Part shown: one piece after another, positions 45,675 through 54,270 of the stretch | Position numbering within the stretch: position 1 is the first letter of the stretch | How the letters are laid out: every line of letters begins with the position of its first letter | Source: Pedobacter gandavensis | GTDB lineage: Bacteria > Bacteroidota > Bacteroidia > Sphingobacteriales > Sphingobacteriaceae | NCBI RefSeq assembly: GCF_014172405.1 | Contig: NZ_WNXC01000001.1 | Coordinates: forward strand, 434,001-498,000 | DNA length: 64,000 nt | Direction: 5' to 3' | The notes under the pieces: model-generated | Databases searched by the model: none | The model's input: only the letters and a program-made list of their open reading frames with translations | Told to the model about the DNA's origin: nothing | Position numbers and translations under genes: made by a program

Positions 45675-47498
45675 ATGAATAAGCGTACTTTAACCATGGT
45701 CATGATCATGGCTTTGTTCTTTTCCCAATTTGTCATTGCGCAGGAAAAGAAAACTTTCAAATCCTGGAATCCTGCAAAAGACAGCCTCAATGTGGTTCAT
45801 GGCCGGGGTTGGACAAATGGATACAAAAGTAATTACGATCGTTTACCTGCTACCGCGGAGAAAAAGGTACGTGATCCCCTTTGGAAATTATCCGAAAATA
45901 GTGCCGGACTGAACCTGAGGTTCAAAACCGATGCAGAAGAGATCGTTGTTAAATTCACCGTATCCGGCTCGCTCCAAATGCCGCATATGCCTGCAACGGG
46001 TGTCAGTGGTGTGGATCTTTATGTGAAGGATCTGGATGGGAGATGGCTTTGGTGTGCCGGGAAATTTGCCTTCGGTGATACCATTAGCTATCGCTTTCTT
46101 AATATTGCAGGGAAAGACCTCCAAATCAAAGACCGCGAATACCAGTTATACTTACCCTTATATAATAGTGTGAAATGGCTGGAAGTGGCCGTTCCGACAA
46201 CGGCCAGTTTCAGCAAAATTCCTGTAGCAAAAGCGGACAAACCAATCGTAGTATATGGTACTTCCATCGCTCAGGGTGCTTGTGCCACCAGACCAGGTTT
46301 GGCATGGACCTCCATTCTCGGGAGAAAGCTGGACAGGCCTATGGTCAATCTTGGCTTTTCAGGAAATGGTAAATTTGAAGCAGAAGTATTGGATTACATC
46401 ACACAGATTGATGCCAAATTGTATGTTTTGGATTGTTTGCCAAATATGATATCCAAAGAAATGAGCAATGCATTTGTTGGTAAACGAATTGCTGATGCAG
46501 TGGCGCAAATTCAATTGAAAAGACCAGGTGTTCCGATCTTACTTACAGAACATGATGGGTTTTCAGAAGAGGAAATGCAACCTTTGCGAAAAAAGGAATA
46601 CGAAACGATCAATCAGGTACTTCGAAATACAGTAGACTCCCTGACTAAGGCTGGTCGCAAAGATTTATACCTGCTTTCTAAAAAAGCCATCGGACAGGAC
46701 ATTGAAAGTATGGTAGATGGTCTTCATCCAAATGATATCGGTATGATGAATTATGCGAAGGCCTATGAACAAAAGATTAAAGAGATTTTTAAGGAAAAGG
46801 AAGGGAAGGTCTCTACCACTATTCCAGTAACCCAAAGAAGGGACGCCTCAACTTATGATTGGGAAAGCAGGCACAACCAGGTATTAGATTATACAGCAAG
46901 CCATCAGCCAAAATTGGTTTTCATCGGAAATTCGATCACGCATTACTGGGGAGGACAACCAATAGCTCCTCATGCCAATGGTAAAGATTCCTGGAAGAAA
47001 TATTTCGGCGATCGAAACGCAATCAATATGGGCTTTGGCTGGGATCGCATTGAAAATGTGCTTTGGCGTGTCTATCACGGAGAATTAGATGGTTTTAAGC
47101 CTCAGCAAATTGTGTTGATGATTGGAACCAATAACCTTGAAATCAATACAGATGATGAGATTGTACAGGGATTAAAGTTGCTGGTAACAGCGATTCAGGA
47201 TAAGCAACCCAAAGCTAAACTTGTATTGCTGGGGATTTTACCGCGTAAAGGTATGGAAGCCAGGATTGCAAAACTGAACAAAGAGATTGGTGCTGCAACA
47301 GCCTTAAGCTCCGGAAAAGGCGGGAAAGTAGAGAGACCACTTAAAATGGACTTCAAATTTGTAGATGCAGGAGCGGTTTTCCTAAATCCTCAACAACGTA
47401 TCGATGAATCACTGTTTTCTGATGGCTTACACCCAAATGCGCTAGGATATGAGAAATTAGGAAAGTTCCTGGTCAACAGACTACCAATGACAAATTAG
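45675..47498 (+). CDS. Exported tandem SGNH/GDSL hydrolase (two catalytic modules)
   Basis: The 607-residue protein has a signal peptide (to about VIAQ). A jelly-roll SGNH-associated N-terminal domain (about 30-170) precedes two SGNH esterase modules. Module 1 has Ser197 in VVYGTSIAQGACA, GFSGNGKFE and the DGLHPND triad end. Module 2 has Ser420 in LVFIGNSITHYW, LMIGTNNLE and SDGLHPNALGY. Both therefore keep the Ser, Gly, Asn and Asp/His blocks. It is about twice the length of a single SGNH enzyme. It would de-esterify glycans (for example deacetylate), matching the sulfatase upstream. Confidence 0.92.
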   Translation: MNKRTLTMVMIMALFFSQFVIAQEKKTFKSWNPAKDSLNVVHGRGWTNGYKSNYDRLPATAEKKVRDPLWKLSENSAGLNLRFKTDAEEIVVKFTVSGSLQMPHMPATGVSGVDLYVKDLDGRWLWCAGKFAFGDTISYRFLNIAGKDLQIKDREYQLYLPLYNSVKWLEVAVPTTASFSKIPVAKADKPIVVYGTSIAQGACATRPGLAWTSILGRKLDRPMVNLGFSGNGKFEAEVLDYITQIDAKLYVLDCLPNMISKEMSNAFVGKRIADAVAQIQLKRPGVPILLTEHDGFSEEEMQPLRKKEYETINQVLRNTVDSLTKAGRKDLYLLSKKAIGQDIESMVDGLHPNDIGMMNYAKAYEQKIKEIFKEKEGKVSTTIPVTQRRDASTYDWESRHNQVLDYTASHQPKLVFIGNSITHYWGGQPIAPHANGKDSWKKYFGDRNAINMGFGWDRIENVLWRVYHGELDGFKPQQIVLMIGTNNLEINTDDEIVQGLKLLVTAIQDKQPKAKLVLLGILPRKGMEARIAKLNKEIGAATALSSGKGGKVERPLKMDFKFVDAGAVFLNPQQRIDESLFSDGLHPNALGYEKLGKFLVNRLPMTN

Positions 47499-47501
47499 GT
47501 T

Positions 47502-47705
47502 TTAATTCTGTTCAATTAAAGCGCCGAGTTTTTGCGCTTCATCATGATCGATTATTCCTGAACTCGTCCAGACTGTGCCCAGTTCATTGGTTTCCGGAAA
47601 AAGACGGGCAACCTCATGACCATTTTCAATAACCTTAAAACTTCCATCATGTAGTGGCTGAATAGTTAATATTCGGCCACTAAGATCTATATTATATGCT
47701 TCCAT
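47502..47705 (-). CDS. Small hypothetical protein, 67 residues
   Basis: The product begins MEAYNIDLSGRILTIQPLHDGSFKVIENG and has three or four predicted strands followed by a short helix (DHDEAQKLGALIEQ). A farther upstream ATG would add eight residues. I do not recognise the family. It is convergent with the SGNH gene, 3 nt from its stop, and shares an upstream region of 134 nt with the divergent MFS gene, including the operator-like palindrome. Confidence 0.6.
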   Translation of the reverse strand: MEAYNIDLSGRILTIQPLHDGSFKVIENGHEVARLFPETNELGTVWTSSGIIDHDEAQKLGALIEQN

Positions 47706-47789
47706 GGGGAATTGTTTATAGCTTAACAAGGAAATACCTTACTTGTTTTATAATGCCTCTTTTTCCTATGTTTTGCAGTATTTTGATTA

Positions 47790-47823
47790 AATATTGCATG
47801 TAATTGCAATTATCTGCAATATT
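47790..47823. promoter_or_regulatory. 34-bp nested palindrome upstream of MFS gene
   Basis: AATATTGCA (47790-47798) and TGCAATATT (47815-47823) are inverted outer arms. Between them, separated by two bases on each side, is the perfect palindrome TAATTGCAATTA (47801-47812). Further ATTGCA-like half-sites lie at 47773 (TTTTGCAG) and 47830 (AATTGCAA). It ends 16 nt before the MFS start, so a bound protein would block transcription or translation start. Confidence 0.6.
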
Positions 47824-47839
47824 TATCTAAATTGCAACC

Positions 47840-49012
47840 ATGATAGCAGGACTACAAAAAACATTAAAGGCACAAAGGGCAACTAAATTCATTTTTCTGG
47901 TTTGCGGATTGGGGATTTCCAGTTGGGCGCCAATGGTACCTTACGCAAAAGAAAGACTCGGACTAAATGATGCCAATCTGGGTCTTTTACTGTTGCTTTT
48001 AGGTGCTGGTGCGATTTCAATGATGCCCATCAGTGGGCTATTGTCCCATCGTTACGGCAGTCGGGTGGTGATTTTCGCTGCGGCATTAATGATGGCCTTT
48101 GTATTGCCATTGTTAATGCTCACTAACACGCCGGTTCAAATGGGAATTGCGCTGTTTATTTTCGGGGCAGCAGTAGGAACAGTAGATGTGGCCATGAACA
48201 CGCATGGTGTCCAGGTGGAAAATCTTGCGGAAAGGCCAATTATGTCTTCCCTGCATGGCCTGTTTAGCGTTGGCGGATTACTAGGTTCCCTGGGCTTAGG
48301 CTTCTTAATGAGACTGGGATTGGAGCCGGTAGTAGCCGCAATAACCATTGCTATTCTACTGATCATCATGGTCTCTTTAAATTTCAAATCCTTGCTCGAC
48401 AAGGCGACAGAAAAAGAAGCCATTCAAAGATTTTCTTCCACAGCGGCAAGGCAGAAAAAGACATCCTGGCTTAAAGGGAGTGTCGTGTTTTTGGGTTTGA
48501 TGTGTTTCGCCGTATTTTTATCTGAAGGTGCAATGCTCGACTGGAGCGCTTTGTTTTTAAGAGAGCGCCGCGGGGTGACCGAAAGCTTTGCAGGAATCGG
48601 CTATGCGGCCTTTTCAATTGCCATGGCTTTTATGCGGCTTACCGGAGATAAACTGGTGGCTAAGTTTGATGGAAAAACAGTAGTGGTTGCCGGAAGTTTA
48701 CTCGCTTGCTTTGGGATTCTGCTGGCGGTGTTTACACCTTGGTTGGGCAGTACCATTCTTGGTTTTGTGTTATTAGGCCTGGGTGCCGCGAATATCGTTC
48801 CTGTATTTATCAGTGAAGGAGGGAAGCTTAAAGACGTTCCTGCAACGGTAGCAATTCCTGTAATTAGCACGATCGGTTATGCCGGACAATTAGCCGGCCC
48901 TGCAATACTTGGCTTTATCGCCTATTCTTTTTCATTGCCTATCGCCTTTGGCTTTACAGCCATGCTACTGTTCACAGTTGCGATCGCTTACGGATTCAGA
49001 AAGCTAAAGTAG
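47840..49012 (+). CDS. Major facilitator superfamily transporter
   Basis: The 390-residue protein has twelve hydrophobic segments and the MFS motif A-like loop SGLLSHRYGSRVV between TM2 and TM3. The start IFLVCGLGISSWAPMVPYAKERLGL is typical of the YbjJ/fucose-permease-like branch. TM7 begins after the charged cytoplasmic loop (KEAIQRFSSTAARQKKTSW). The substrate is not evident. The strong palindrome right before the start implies tight control by an unlinked regulator. Confidence 0.9.
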   Translation: MIAGLQKTLKAQRATKFIFLVCGLGISSWAPMVPYAKERLGLNDANLGLLLLLLGAGAISMMPISGLLSHRYGSRVVIFAAALMMAFVLPLLMLTNTPVQMGIALFIFGAAVGTVDVAMNTHGVQVENLAERPIMSSLHGLFSVGGLLGSLGLGFLMRLGLEPVVAAITIAILLIIMVSLNFKSLLDKATEKEAIQRFSSTAARQKKTSWLKGSVVFLGLMCFAVFLSEGAMLDWSALFLRERRGVTESFAGIGYAAFSIAMAFMRLTGDKLVAKFDGKTVVVAGSLLACFGILLAVFTPWLGSTILGFVLLGLGAANIVPVFISEGGKLKDVPATVAIPVISTIGYAGQLAGPAILGFIAYSFSLPIAFGFTAMLLFTVAIAYGFRKLK

Positions 49013-49038
49013 CCCAATGGGCCCAAACAAATACCAAC

Positions 49039-49078
49039 AAAAAATGCGGCTTAAATTTCTTTAAGCCGCATTTTTTTA
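49039..49078. terminator. Bidirectional terminator between MFS and efp genes
   Basis: AAATGCGGCTTAAA and TTTAAGCCGCATTT form a perfect stem with a TTTC loop and A/T runs on both sides, placed between the two convergent genes. Confidence 0.92.
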
Positions 49079-49091
49079 GAAATGAAATTTC

Positions 49092-49652
49092 TTATTTCAC
49101 ACGCTCCACGTATTCACCTGTGCGTGTATCTACTTTTAGTTTATCACCTTCGTTTACAAATAATGGTACTCTAATCTCGATGCCATTTTCTGTAGTTACC
49201 ATTTTCTGAGCACCTGAAGAAGTATCACCTTTAACAGCTGGTTCTGCATAAGTAACCATAAGCTCTACGAAATTAGGCGCTTGAGCCATAATTGGTTCTT
49301 CACTTTCGAAAGAAACGATTACGTCCATTCCTTCTTTAAGGAATTTTGCAGATTCACCAAATAGGTCTTTAGCAACACTGAATTGCTCAAAAGACTCATT
49401 ATCCATCACTACAAAATAATCACCTTCTTCATATAAATATTGGTAGTCACTAGTCTCTACACGGCAAATTTCAACTTGCTCATCAGTTCCTAAGCGGGCT
49501 TCCACAATTTTTCCTGTTTTAATATTGCGAAATTTACCTAAGTAAAACGCTCCACCTTTACCTGGTGTACGGTGTAAAATTTCAATAACTGTTACCAGTT
49601 CATTGTTAAAACGTAAAATATTTCCTACTTTAATTTCAGATGCCTTTGCCAT
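49092..49652 (-). CDS. efp: Elongation factor P
   Basis: The 186-residue product has the three-domain EF-P architecture: KOW-like N-terminal domain (KVGNILRFNNELVTVIEILHRTPGKGGAF) with the tip lysine Lys32 of the modified loop, central OB domain (DYQYLYEEGDYFVVMDNESFEQF) and C-terminal OB domain (VTTENGIEIRVPLFVNEGDKLKVDTRTGEYVERV). Length matches the family. It rescues ribosomes at polyproline stretches. The modifying enzyme is not in the window. A -7-like TATATTTG lies about 27 nt upstream of the start codon. Confidence 0.98.
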   Translation of the reverse strand: MAKASEIKVGNILRFNNELVTVIEILHRTPGKGGAFYLGKFRNIKTGKIVEARLGTDEQVEICRVETSDYQYLYEEGDYFVVMDNESFEQFSVAKDLFGESAKFLKEGMDVIVSFESEEPIMAQAPNFVELMVTYAEPAVKGDTSSGAQKMVTTENGIEIRVPLFVNEGDKLKVDTRTGEYVERVK

Positions 49653-49678
49653 ATAAATGTAATTGTAAAATTTGTGCT

Positions 49679-49686
49679 CAAATATA
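49679..49686 (-). promoter_or_regulatory. Candidate -7 element of the efp promoter
   Basis: On the minus strand TATATTTG matches TAnnTTTG exactly, 27 nt before the efp start codon. No clear -33 element is visible. Confidence 0.4.
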
Positions 49687-49861
49687 TGTGCTTTTTTGGT
49701 TATTTATACTTTTGGCATTAAGAAATTGCGTTTTCTCCTGAATATACCCTAATGAAATAGGAGTAAACGAACGTATGCCCCCGGAATCTTAAACATTATA
49801 ACAAGGGTTTAATCCTTGAATCTGGATTTTAATATCGCTCATTATGAACGGACTCTAATTA

Positions 49862-50029
49862 TTAAACTTTAGCTTCGACTAAGGTATCAGTCAATGGGTT
49901 TTCGGCTTCTTCCAATAGTTTTAATGCGATTAACTGCTGGCATTCTTCGTAATCTTCAATAGTTACGGCGTTATCCAATGCCATTTGAAGCAGGGATAAC
50001 CTGATTTGTTGTTGAACTGTGTCTTTCAT
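49862..50029 (-). CDS. Small hypothetical protein, 55 residues
   Basis: The product MKDTVQQQIRLSLLQMALDN... is short, acidic and almost entirely helical (two helices, with VTIEDYEECQQLIALKLLEEAEN). The internal ATG at 50029 is preferred over a farther upstream start, whose extra residues look random. I do not recognise the family. The gene has no clear partner; efp lies downstream on the same strand after 209 nt. Confidence 0.5.
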   Translation of the reverse strand: MKDTVQQQIRLSLLQMALDNAVTIEDYEECQQLIALKLLEEAENPLTDTLVEAKV

Positions 50030-50632
50030 TTTCGGTAGTTGAAAGGTAAGTTTAAAAAAATGCGCGAGTATATTATAGTATTGGGAGGGCTTGAAAATTT
50101 TGTCTAGAATGAGATAACACTTCAGGGGCGAAGTTGTTTTGGTCATTTGAAAAAGAGGATTTATTATTACATAAGGTCTTTTGTTTTACAAGAGCTGGGA
50201 TTAGTGATTCTTTAATTATTCTTTATGTGGAAAATATTGATTTTAATAAAGAAATAATTATTTCTTTATTATTTCGCCATGAAAAGACCTGTTTTTCCAA
50301 TATTGCGAAGGTCCAACGCGATTACAATCCATCAGTTTATCTGTCTTTTCATCGAAAATGAAGCGTAGTAGAACCGGGTTTTTACCGCTATCTGTTTTGC
50401 TCTTGTTTTGCTTTTCTTTTGCTCTTGTTTTGCTCCGCTGTTGTTGAAGCAAAACAAGAGCAAAACAGTAGCAAAGGGACAGGAAAGAAAAATACAGCCA
50501 GAATATCTTGTGATTTTGGTTAATTAATAGTTAAATGGTTGCCGGTTGTTGCTGAGGTTGATGGTTATTTTAAAAGCCTGAAAAAAAACAATGCGCTATT
50601 TTTTTTGGCAGGATAAATGTTGCCTTTTATTT
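50030..50632. other. 603-nt AT-rich intergenic region
   Basis: No convincing gene is seen. The left part (50130-50290) is very AT-rich. The right part holds the long inverted repeat at 50392-50468, and a run of A precedes the first possible start of the next gene. Short open frames here lack coding character. Confidence 0.6.
50392..50468. repeat. 20-bp perfect inverted repeat with an extra direct copy in the loop
   Basis: CTGTTTTGCTCTTGTTTTGC (50392-50411) is exactly complementary to the arm at 50449-50468. A third, direct copy of its last 17 bases lies between them at 50417-50433. The same right arm can thus pair with either left copy, giving two alternative hairpins. Symmetry extends weakly outward (GCTA at left, TAGC at right). 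Origin and role are unknown. Confidence 0.75.
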
Positions 50633-51601
50633 ATGAAAGCAATCGTAATTACCTCATTTGGCGCTGCAGATGTATTGAAGATCGAAGAAAGGGAGAAACC
50701 CCTGATCAATGAAAATGAAGTGTTGATTCGGGTAAAAGCAGCTGGGGTTAATCGTCCGGATGTATTTCAGCGGAAAGGTAGTTATCCGCCACCCCCGGAT
50801 GTTCCACAAGATATCCTCGGCTTAGAGGTTGCAGGTGTGATTGAAGAAGTTGGGGCAAATGTGACGCAATGGAAGATCGACGACAAAGTATGTGCGTTAG
50901 TGGCTGGCGGAGGTTATGCGACCTATGTAAAAGTTAACGCAGGACATTGTTTGCCTGTTCCAGAGGGCTTAAGTTTCATAGAAGCAGCAGGATTGCCGGA
51001 AACTGTTTTTACGGTCTGGAGCAACGTATTTCAACGCGGAGGTCTGAAAGCCAATGAAAGGCTCTTAGTTCATGGAGGAAGCAGTGGAATTGGTACTACC
51101 GCCATCCAATTGGCAAAATATATAGGAGCAGAAGTCATCGTGACTGTTGGCTCAGACCAAAAAGGACAGTATTGTCTGGAATTAGGCGCAGATCGCTTTA
51201 TCAATTATAAATCACAGGATTTTGAAGACGAATTGAAGGACCATCCCGTTGATGTGGTGCTGGACATGATTGGTGGGGCATATTTTCAAATGAATATTGA
51301 AGTGTTAAAACCTGATGGCAGATTGGTCTACATCAACGCAATGGAAGGCAATATGGTCTCTTTAAACATCATGCAAATGATGCGTAAAAGATTAAGCATT
51401 ACTGGAAGTACCTTACGTAATCGTGAACCGGAATTTAAAACGGCATTGGCACAGGATATATTGGAAAAGGTTTGGCCTATGTTTAAGGATAGACAATATA
51501 AATCGACCGTGTTTAAGGTGTTCCCTATGGCGGAAGCCAGTAAGGCGCATGAACTCATGGAGAGCAGTCAGCATTTGGGAAAAATCATTCTGGAAATGTA
51601 A
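50633..51601 (+). CDS. NAD(P)H-quinone oxidoreductase, PIG3-like MDR family
   Basis: The 322-residue product begins MKAIVITSFGAADVLKIEE. The GroES-like part has VKAAGVNRPDVFQRKGSYPPPPDVPQDILGLEVAG, diagnostic of the TIGR02824/PIG3 quinone oxidoreductase group. The Rossmann part has LLVHGGSSGIGTTAIQLAKYIGA. No zinc ligands are present. An upstream ATG would add 14 atypical residues. It lies 3 nt before the FAD-dependent oxidase gene, so the two are co-transcribed and may handle a common substrate or redox stress. Confidence 0.92.
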   Translation: MKAIVITSFGAADVLKIEEREKPLINENEVLIRVKAAGVNRPDVFQRKGSYPPPPDVPQDILGLEVAGVIEEVGANVTQWKIDDKVCALVAGGGYATYVKVNAGHCLPVPEGLSFIEAAGLPETVFTVWSNVFQRGGLKANERLLVHGGSSGIGTTAIQLAKYIGAEVIVTVGSDQKGQYCLELGADRFINYKSQDFEDELKDHPVDVVLDMIGGAYFQMNIEVLKPDGRLVYINAMEGNMVSLNIMQMMRKRLSITGSTLRNREPEFKTALAQDILEKVWPMFKDRQYKSTVFKVFPMAEASKAHELMESSQHLGKIILEM

Positions 51602-51604
51602 GCT

Positions 51605-53095
51605 ATGAAAAAGATCACACCTCAGGACGCACAGTACGAAGCGCTCGCCGGGAAACGGTTCAATAAGCGTTTCACAGGGCATCCGGAATATATTTGTATG
51701 CCGGAATCTACGCAAGAGTTGGTTGATGTGGTACAGGATGCCGTTAACAGCAACAAACGGTTGGTGGTACGCAGTGGAGGGCATTGTCTGGAAGGTTTTG
51801 TAGCTGATCCTGCAGTTCAGGTGTTGGTCGATATGTCTCTGATGAACAGTGTCTCTTATGATCTCGAAAAGTCAGCTTTTATGGTAGAGGCTGGCGCTAC
51901 AGTAGGTGAAATGTATCAGCACTTATTTCAAGGTTGGGGAGTCCTGCTTCCCGCCGGTGAACATCCGGGCATAGGTGTGGGTGGACATATACTAGGCGGT
52001 GCTTTTGGCTTCCTTTGCCGGGAGTTTGGTTTGGCAGCCGATCATCTTTATGGGATAGAAATGCTGGGTATTGATGGCACTGGAAAAGTTTATCGTGTGG
52101 TCGCTACCCGCGAAGAAAGTGATCCCAATCGGGAGCTTTGCTGGGGGCATACCGGTGGTGGTGGCGGTAATTTTGGAATTGTCACGCGTTATTGGCTCCG
52201 TTCTCCGGAGGCCATAGGTTCTCATCCGGAATTTGCCCTTCCAAAAGCACCAAGGACCATCACAACCTTTCGCGTTTCCTGGGATTGGAGCGGTTTTGAC
52301 GAAATCTCTTTCTCCAGATTGGTCCGAAATTTCGGAAACTGGGCGCAACAAAATTGTGGCCCGGATTCCATATACAACCAATTGTTTAGTCTGATTTTTT
52401 TAAACCACCGAAACCTTGGTAAATTGGAAATGAAAGGGCTATGTACAGTTCATGGAAATGCGGCAGTGCTGATCGAAGCACATTTGTCGGCCATAGCCGA
52501 TTTCCCGGATTTACCTTATTCTTTACAGCTGGAGGAAAGTTCCTGGCTGGATTTTGCCCTGAATCCTTTTCCAGAATTGTTTCAGCCTGGTTTGGGGCAA
52601 GTAAAAGCAAAAGTGAAGGACGCTCTTTTTCGCGAACCTTTAACAGATGAACAGATCGCAACAGCTTATCACTATTTGACTAGCCCACAAAATATTGGCG
52701 GTGGACTAGGTATGGCGACTTACGGAGGTAAAGTAAATAGTGTAGTTTCCGATGCGACCGCATCCGCTCAAAGGGACTGCATTCTTGATGTTGCTTGCAA
52801 TGTAGGTTGGCTCGATCCTAAAGATGAAGCGGTGAATTTGGATTGGGTTCGTTCCTTTTATCAGGACTTGTTTAAGAATTCTGGAGGTGTACCAGTACCC
52901 AATGAGCAAACGGATGGTAGTCTGATCAATCACCCGGATACGGATCATGCAGATCTGGAATGGAATAAATCGGGTATTCCATGGCATACGCTCTATTATA
53001 AAGGTAACTACCCACGATTACAGCAGCTGAAAACTAAATGGGATCCTTTGAATATTTTTCACCATGCTTTGTCTATTCAAAAGGCCGAAGATTAA
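51605..53095 (+). CDS. FAD-linked oxidase, berberine-bridge-enzyme-like (PCMH fold)
   Basis: The 496-residue protein shows the FAD-binding PCMH domain with VVRSGGHCLEGF, where His60 aligns with the 8-alpha-histidyl FAD attachment site. GIGVGGHILGGAFGF follows. In bicovalent family members a Cys two residues before the GVGGH-like block makes a second FAD bond; here that place reads GEHPGIGVGGH, with His120 instead, so only single attachment is expected. The C-terminal BBE motif is represented by the ending YYKGNYPRLQQLKTKWDPLNIFHHALSI. There is no signal peptide. Substrates in the family include sugars, alkaloids and phenolics; not decidable here. Confidence 0.9.
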   Translation: MKKITPQDAQYEALAGKRFNKRFTGHPEYICMPESTQELVDVVQDAVNSNKRLVVRSGGHCLEGFVADPAVQVLVDMSLMNSVSYDLEKSAFMVEAGATVGEMYQHLFQGWGVLLPAGEHPGIGVGGHILGGAFGFLCREFGLAADHLYGIEMLGIDGTGKVYRVVATREESDPNRELCWGHTGGGGGNFGIVTRYWLRSPEAIGSHPEFALPKAPRTITTFRVSWDWSGFDEISFSRLVRNFGNWAQQNCGPDSIYNQLFSLIFLNHRNLGKLEMKGLCTVHGNAAVLIEAHLSAIADFPDLPYSLQLEESSWLDFALNPFPELFQPGLGQVKAKVKDALFREPLTDEQIATAYHYLTSPQNIGGGLGMATYGGKVNSVVSDATASAQRDCILDVACNVGWLDPKDEAVNLDWVRSFYQDLFKNSGGVPVPNEQTDGSLINHPDTDHADLEWNKSGIPWHTLYYKGNYPRLQQLKTKWDPLNIFHHALSIQKAED

Positions 53096-53163
53096 GGTGT
53101 TACCTTCCCAAAATTCCTTTCTTTTTGGTAGAAAATATCATTTGTAGTAGCAGATTGACACAC

Positions 53164-53193
53164 AGTAATACTAAATTATTGTTTAGTATTACT
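53164..53193. promoter_or_regulatory. Perfect 12-bp inverted repeat upstream of metallophosphoesterase
   Basis: AGTAATACTAAA (53164-53175) and TTTAGTATTACT (53182-53193) flank a 6-nt spacer, ending 33 nt before the start codon. This AT-rich dyad is suited to a dimeric repressor; termination of the preceding operon is less likely as there is no T run. Confidence 0.45.
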
Positions 53194-53226
53194 AATTTAG
53201 GTCTGTGAAATGTTTAAAAAATAGAT

Positions 53227-54195
53227 ATGGATAGAAAAGAATTTCTCACTAAATCTGGGTTAGCAGGAGGTACTTTACTTTTTGCGAAATTTCCGGAACT
53301 AAATCCAATTCCTAAAAAAGTAAGATTTGGAATGATCACCGACTTACATCATGACATTATGCATGATGGCATAGATCGATTGTCCGCTTTTATCAAAGAG
53401 ATGAATCAAGAAAGTCCTGATTTTATCATTCAAGGTGGTGATTTTTGTTTTCCTAAAAAAGGCAACCTGCCATTGATGGAGGTCTGGAATGGATTTAAAG
53501 GGCCCAAATATCATGTGATCGGGAACCACGATACTGATGGGGGATTTACACGGGAACAAGTCGTAGATTTTTGGTCTGCAAAAGGAAAATATTATTCATT
53601 TGATGTGAATGGATTTCATTTCGTGGTACTAGATGGTAACGAGAATAATGAAAGCGAATACCGGCCAAAGGGATATGCGCGGTACATTTCTCCGGTACAG
53701 TTGGATTGGTTGAAAAAAGACTTGAATGATACGGCTTTACCAACGGTTGTATTTTGTCACCAAGGTTTGGACAATGATTCTGGGGGATTGGAAAATGGGA
53801 CTCAATTGAGGTATACACTGGAACAAGCAAATAAAAAAGCAGGTCAGCAAAAAGTGGTACTGGTAATCAGTGGACATCACCATCAGGATTATTACAATTA
53901 TATCAACCAAATCCATTATGTGCAGATCAATAGTGCGTCATATCAGTGGTTAGGGGATAATTATAAGGAAAGCAGGTACTCGGAGGAAGTCGATAAATCA
54001 CATCCAAATATTAAGTACACCGTTCCTTATAAGGATCCAATATGGGCAATGATTGAAATTGAAGGAAAAGGCAAGATCACAATTAAAGGAAAGAAAACGG
54101 TCTTTGTGGGTTCTTCGCCGGAAAAGTTGGGGGTGAAGATGGACGATTATATCTATCCGATTGTGCCTTATATTTCTGATAGGAAGTTGTGGTAA
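53227..54195 (+). CDS. Calcineurin-like metallophosphoesterase, exported
   Basis: The 322-residue protein begins MDRKEFLTKSGLAGGTLLFA, a Tat- or Sec-like leader without RR. It has the five metallophosphoesterase blocks: GMITDLHHD (Asp39, His41), QGGDFC (Asp72), VIGNHDTDGG (Asn100, His101, Asp102), VVFCHQGLD and ISGHHHQD. All metal ligands are kept. The C-terminal YSEEVDKSHPNIKYTVPYKDPIWAMIEI matches secreted Bacteroidota phosphoesterases of unknown substrate. It is a single gene with an operator-like dyad in front and a hairpin after it. Confidence 0.92.
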   Translation: MDRKEFLTKSGLAGGTLLFAKFPELNPIPKKVRFGMITDLHHDIMHDGIDRLSAFIKEMNQESPDFIIQGGDFCFPKKGNLPLMEVWNGFKGPKYHVIGNHDTDGGFTREQVVDFWSAKGKYYSFDVNGFHFVVLDGNENNESEYRPKGYARYISPVQLDWLKKDLNDTALPTVVFCHQGLDNDSGGLENGTQLRYTLEQANKKAGQQKVVLVISGHHHQDYYNYINQIHYVQINSASYQWLGDNYKESRYSEEVDKSHPNIKYTVPYKDPIWAMIEIEGKGKITIKGKKTVFVGSSPEKLGVKMDDYIYPIVPYISDRKLW

Positions 54196-54204
54196 ATGGT
54201 AAAA

Positions 54205-54237
54205 ACACCTATCAAATAATAAAAGTTTGATAGGTGT
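54205..54237 (+). terminator. Hairpin after metallophosphoesterase
   Basis: ACACCTATCAAA and TTTGATAGGTGT form a perfect 12-bp stem with a 9-nt loop. No T run follows, so it is a weaker terminator; it lies between two convergent genes. Confidence 0.55.
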
Positions 54238-54270
54238 ATGAATGTTTTGAACTTAATTTTGGTGTTGATA

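Noticed and set aside
50134..50361. 75-residue open frame in the AT-rich gap
   Set aside because: Low-complexity composition, no start context and no recognisable motif; it overlaps sequence with no coding bias.
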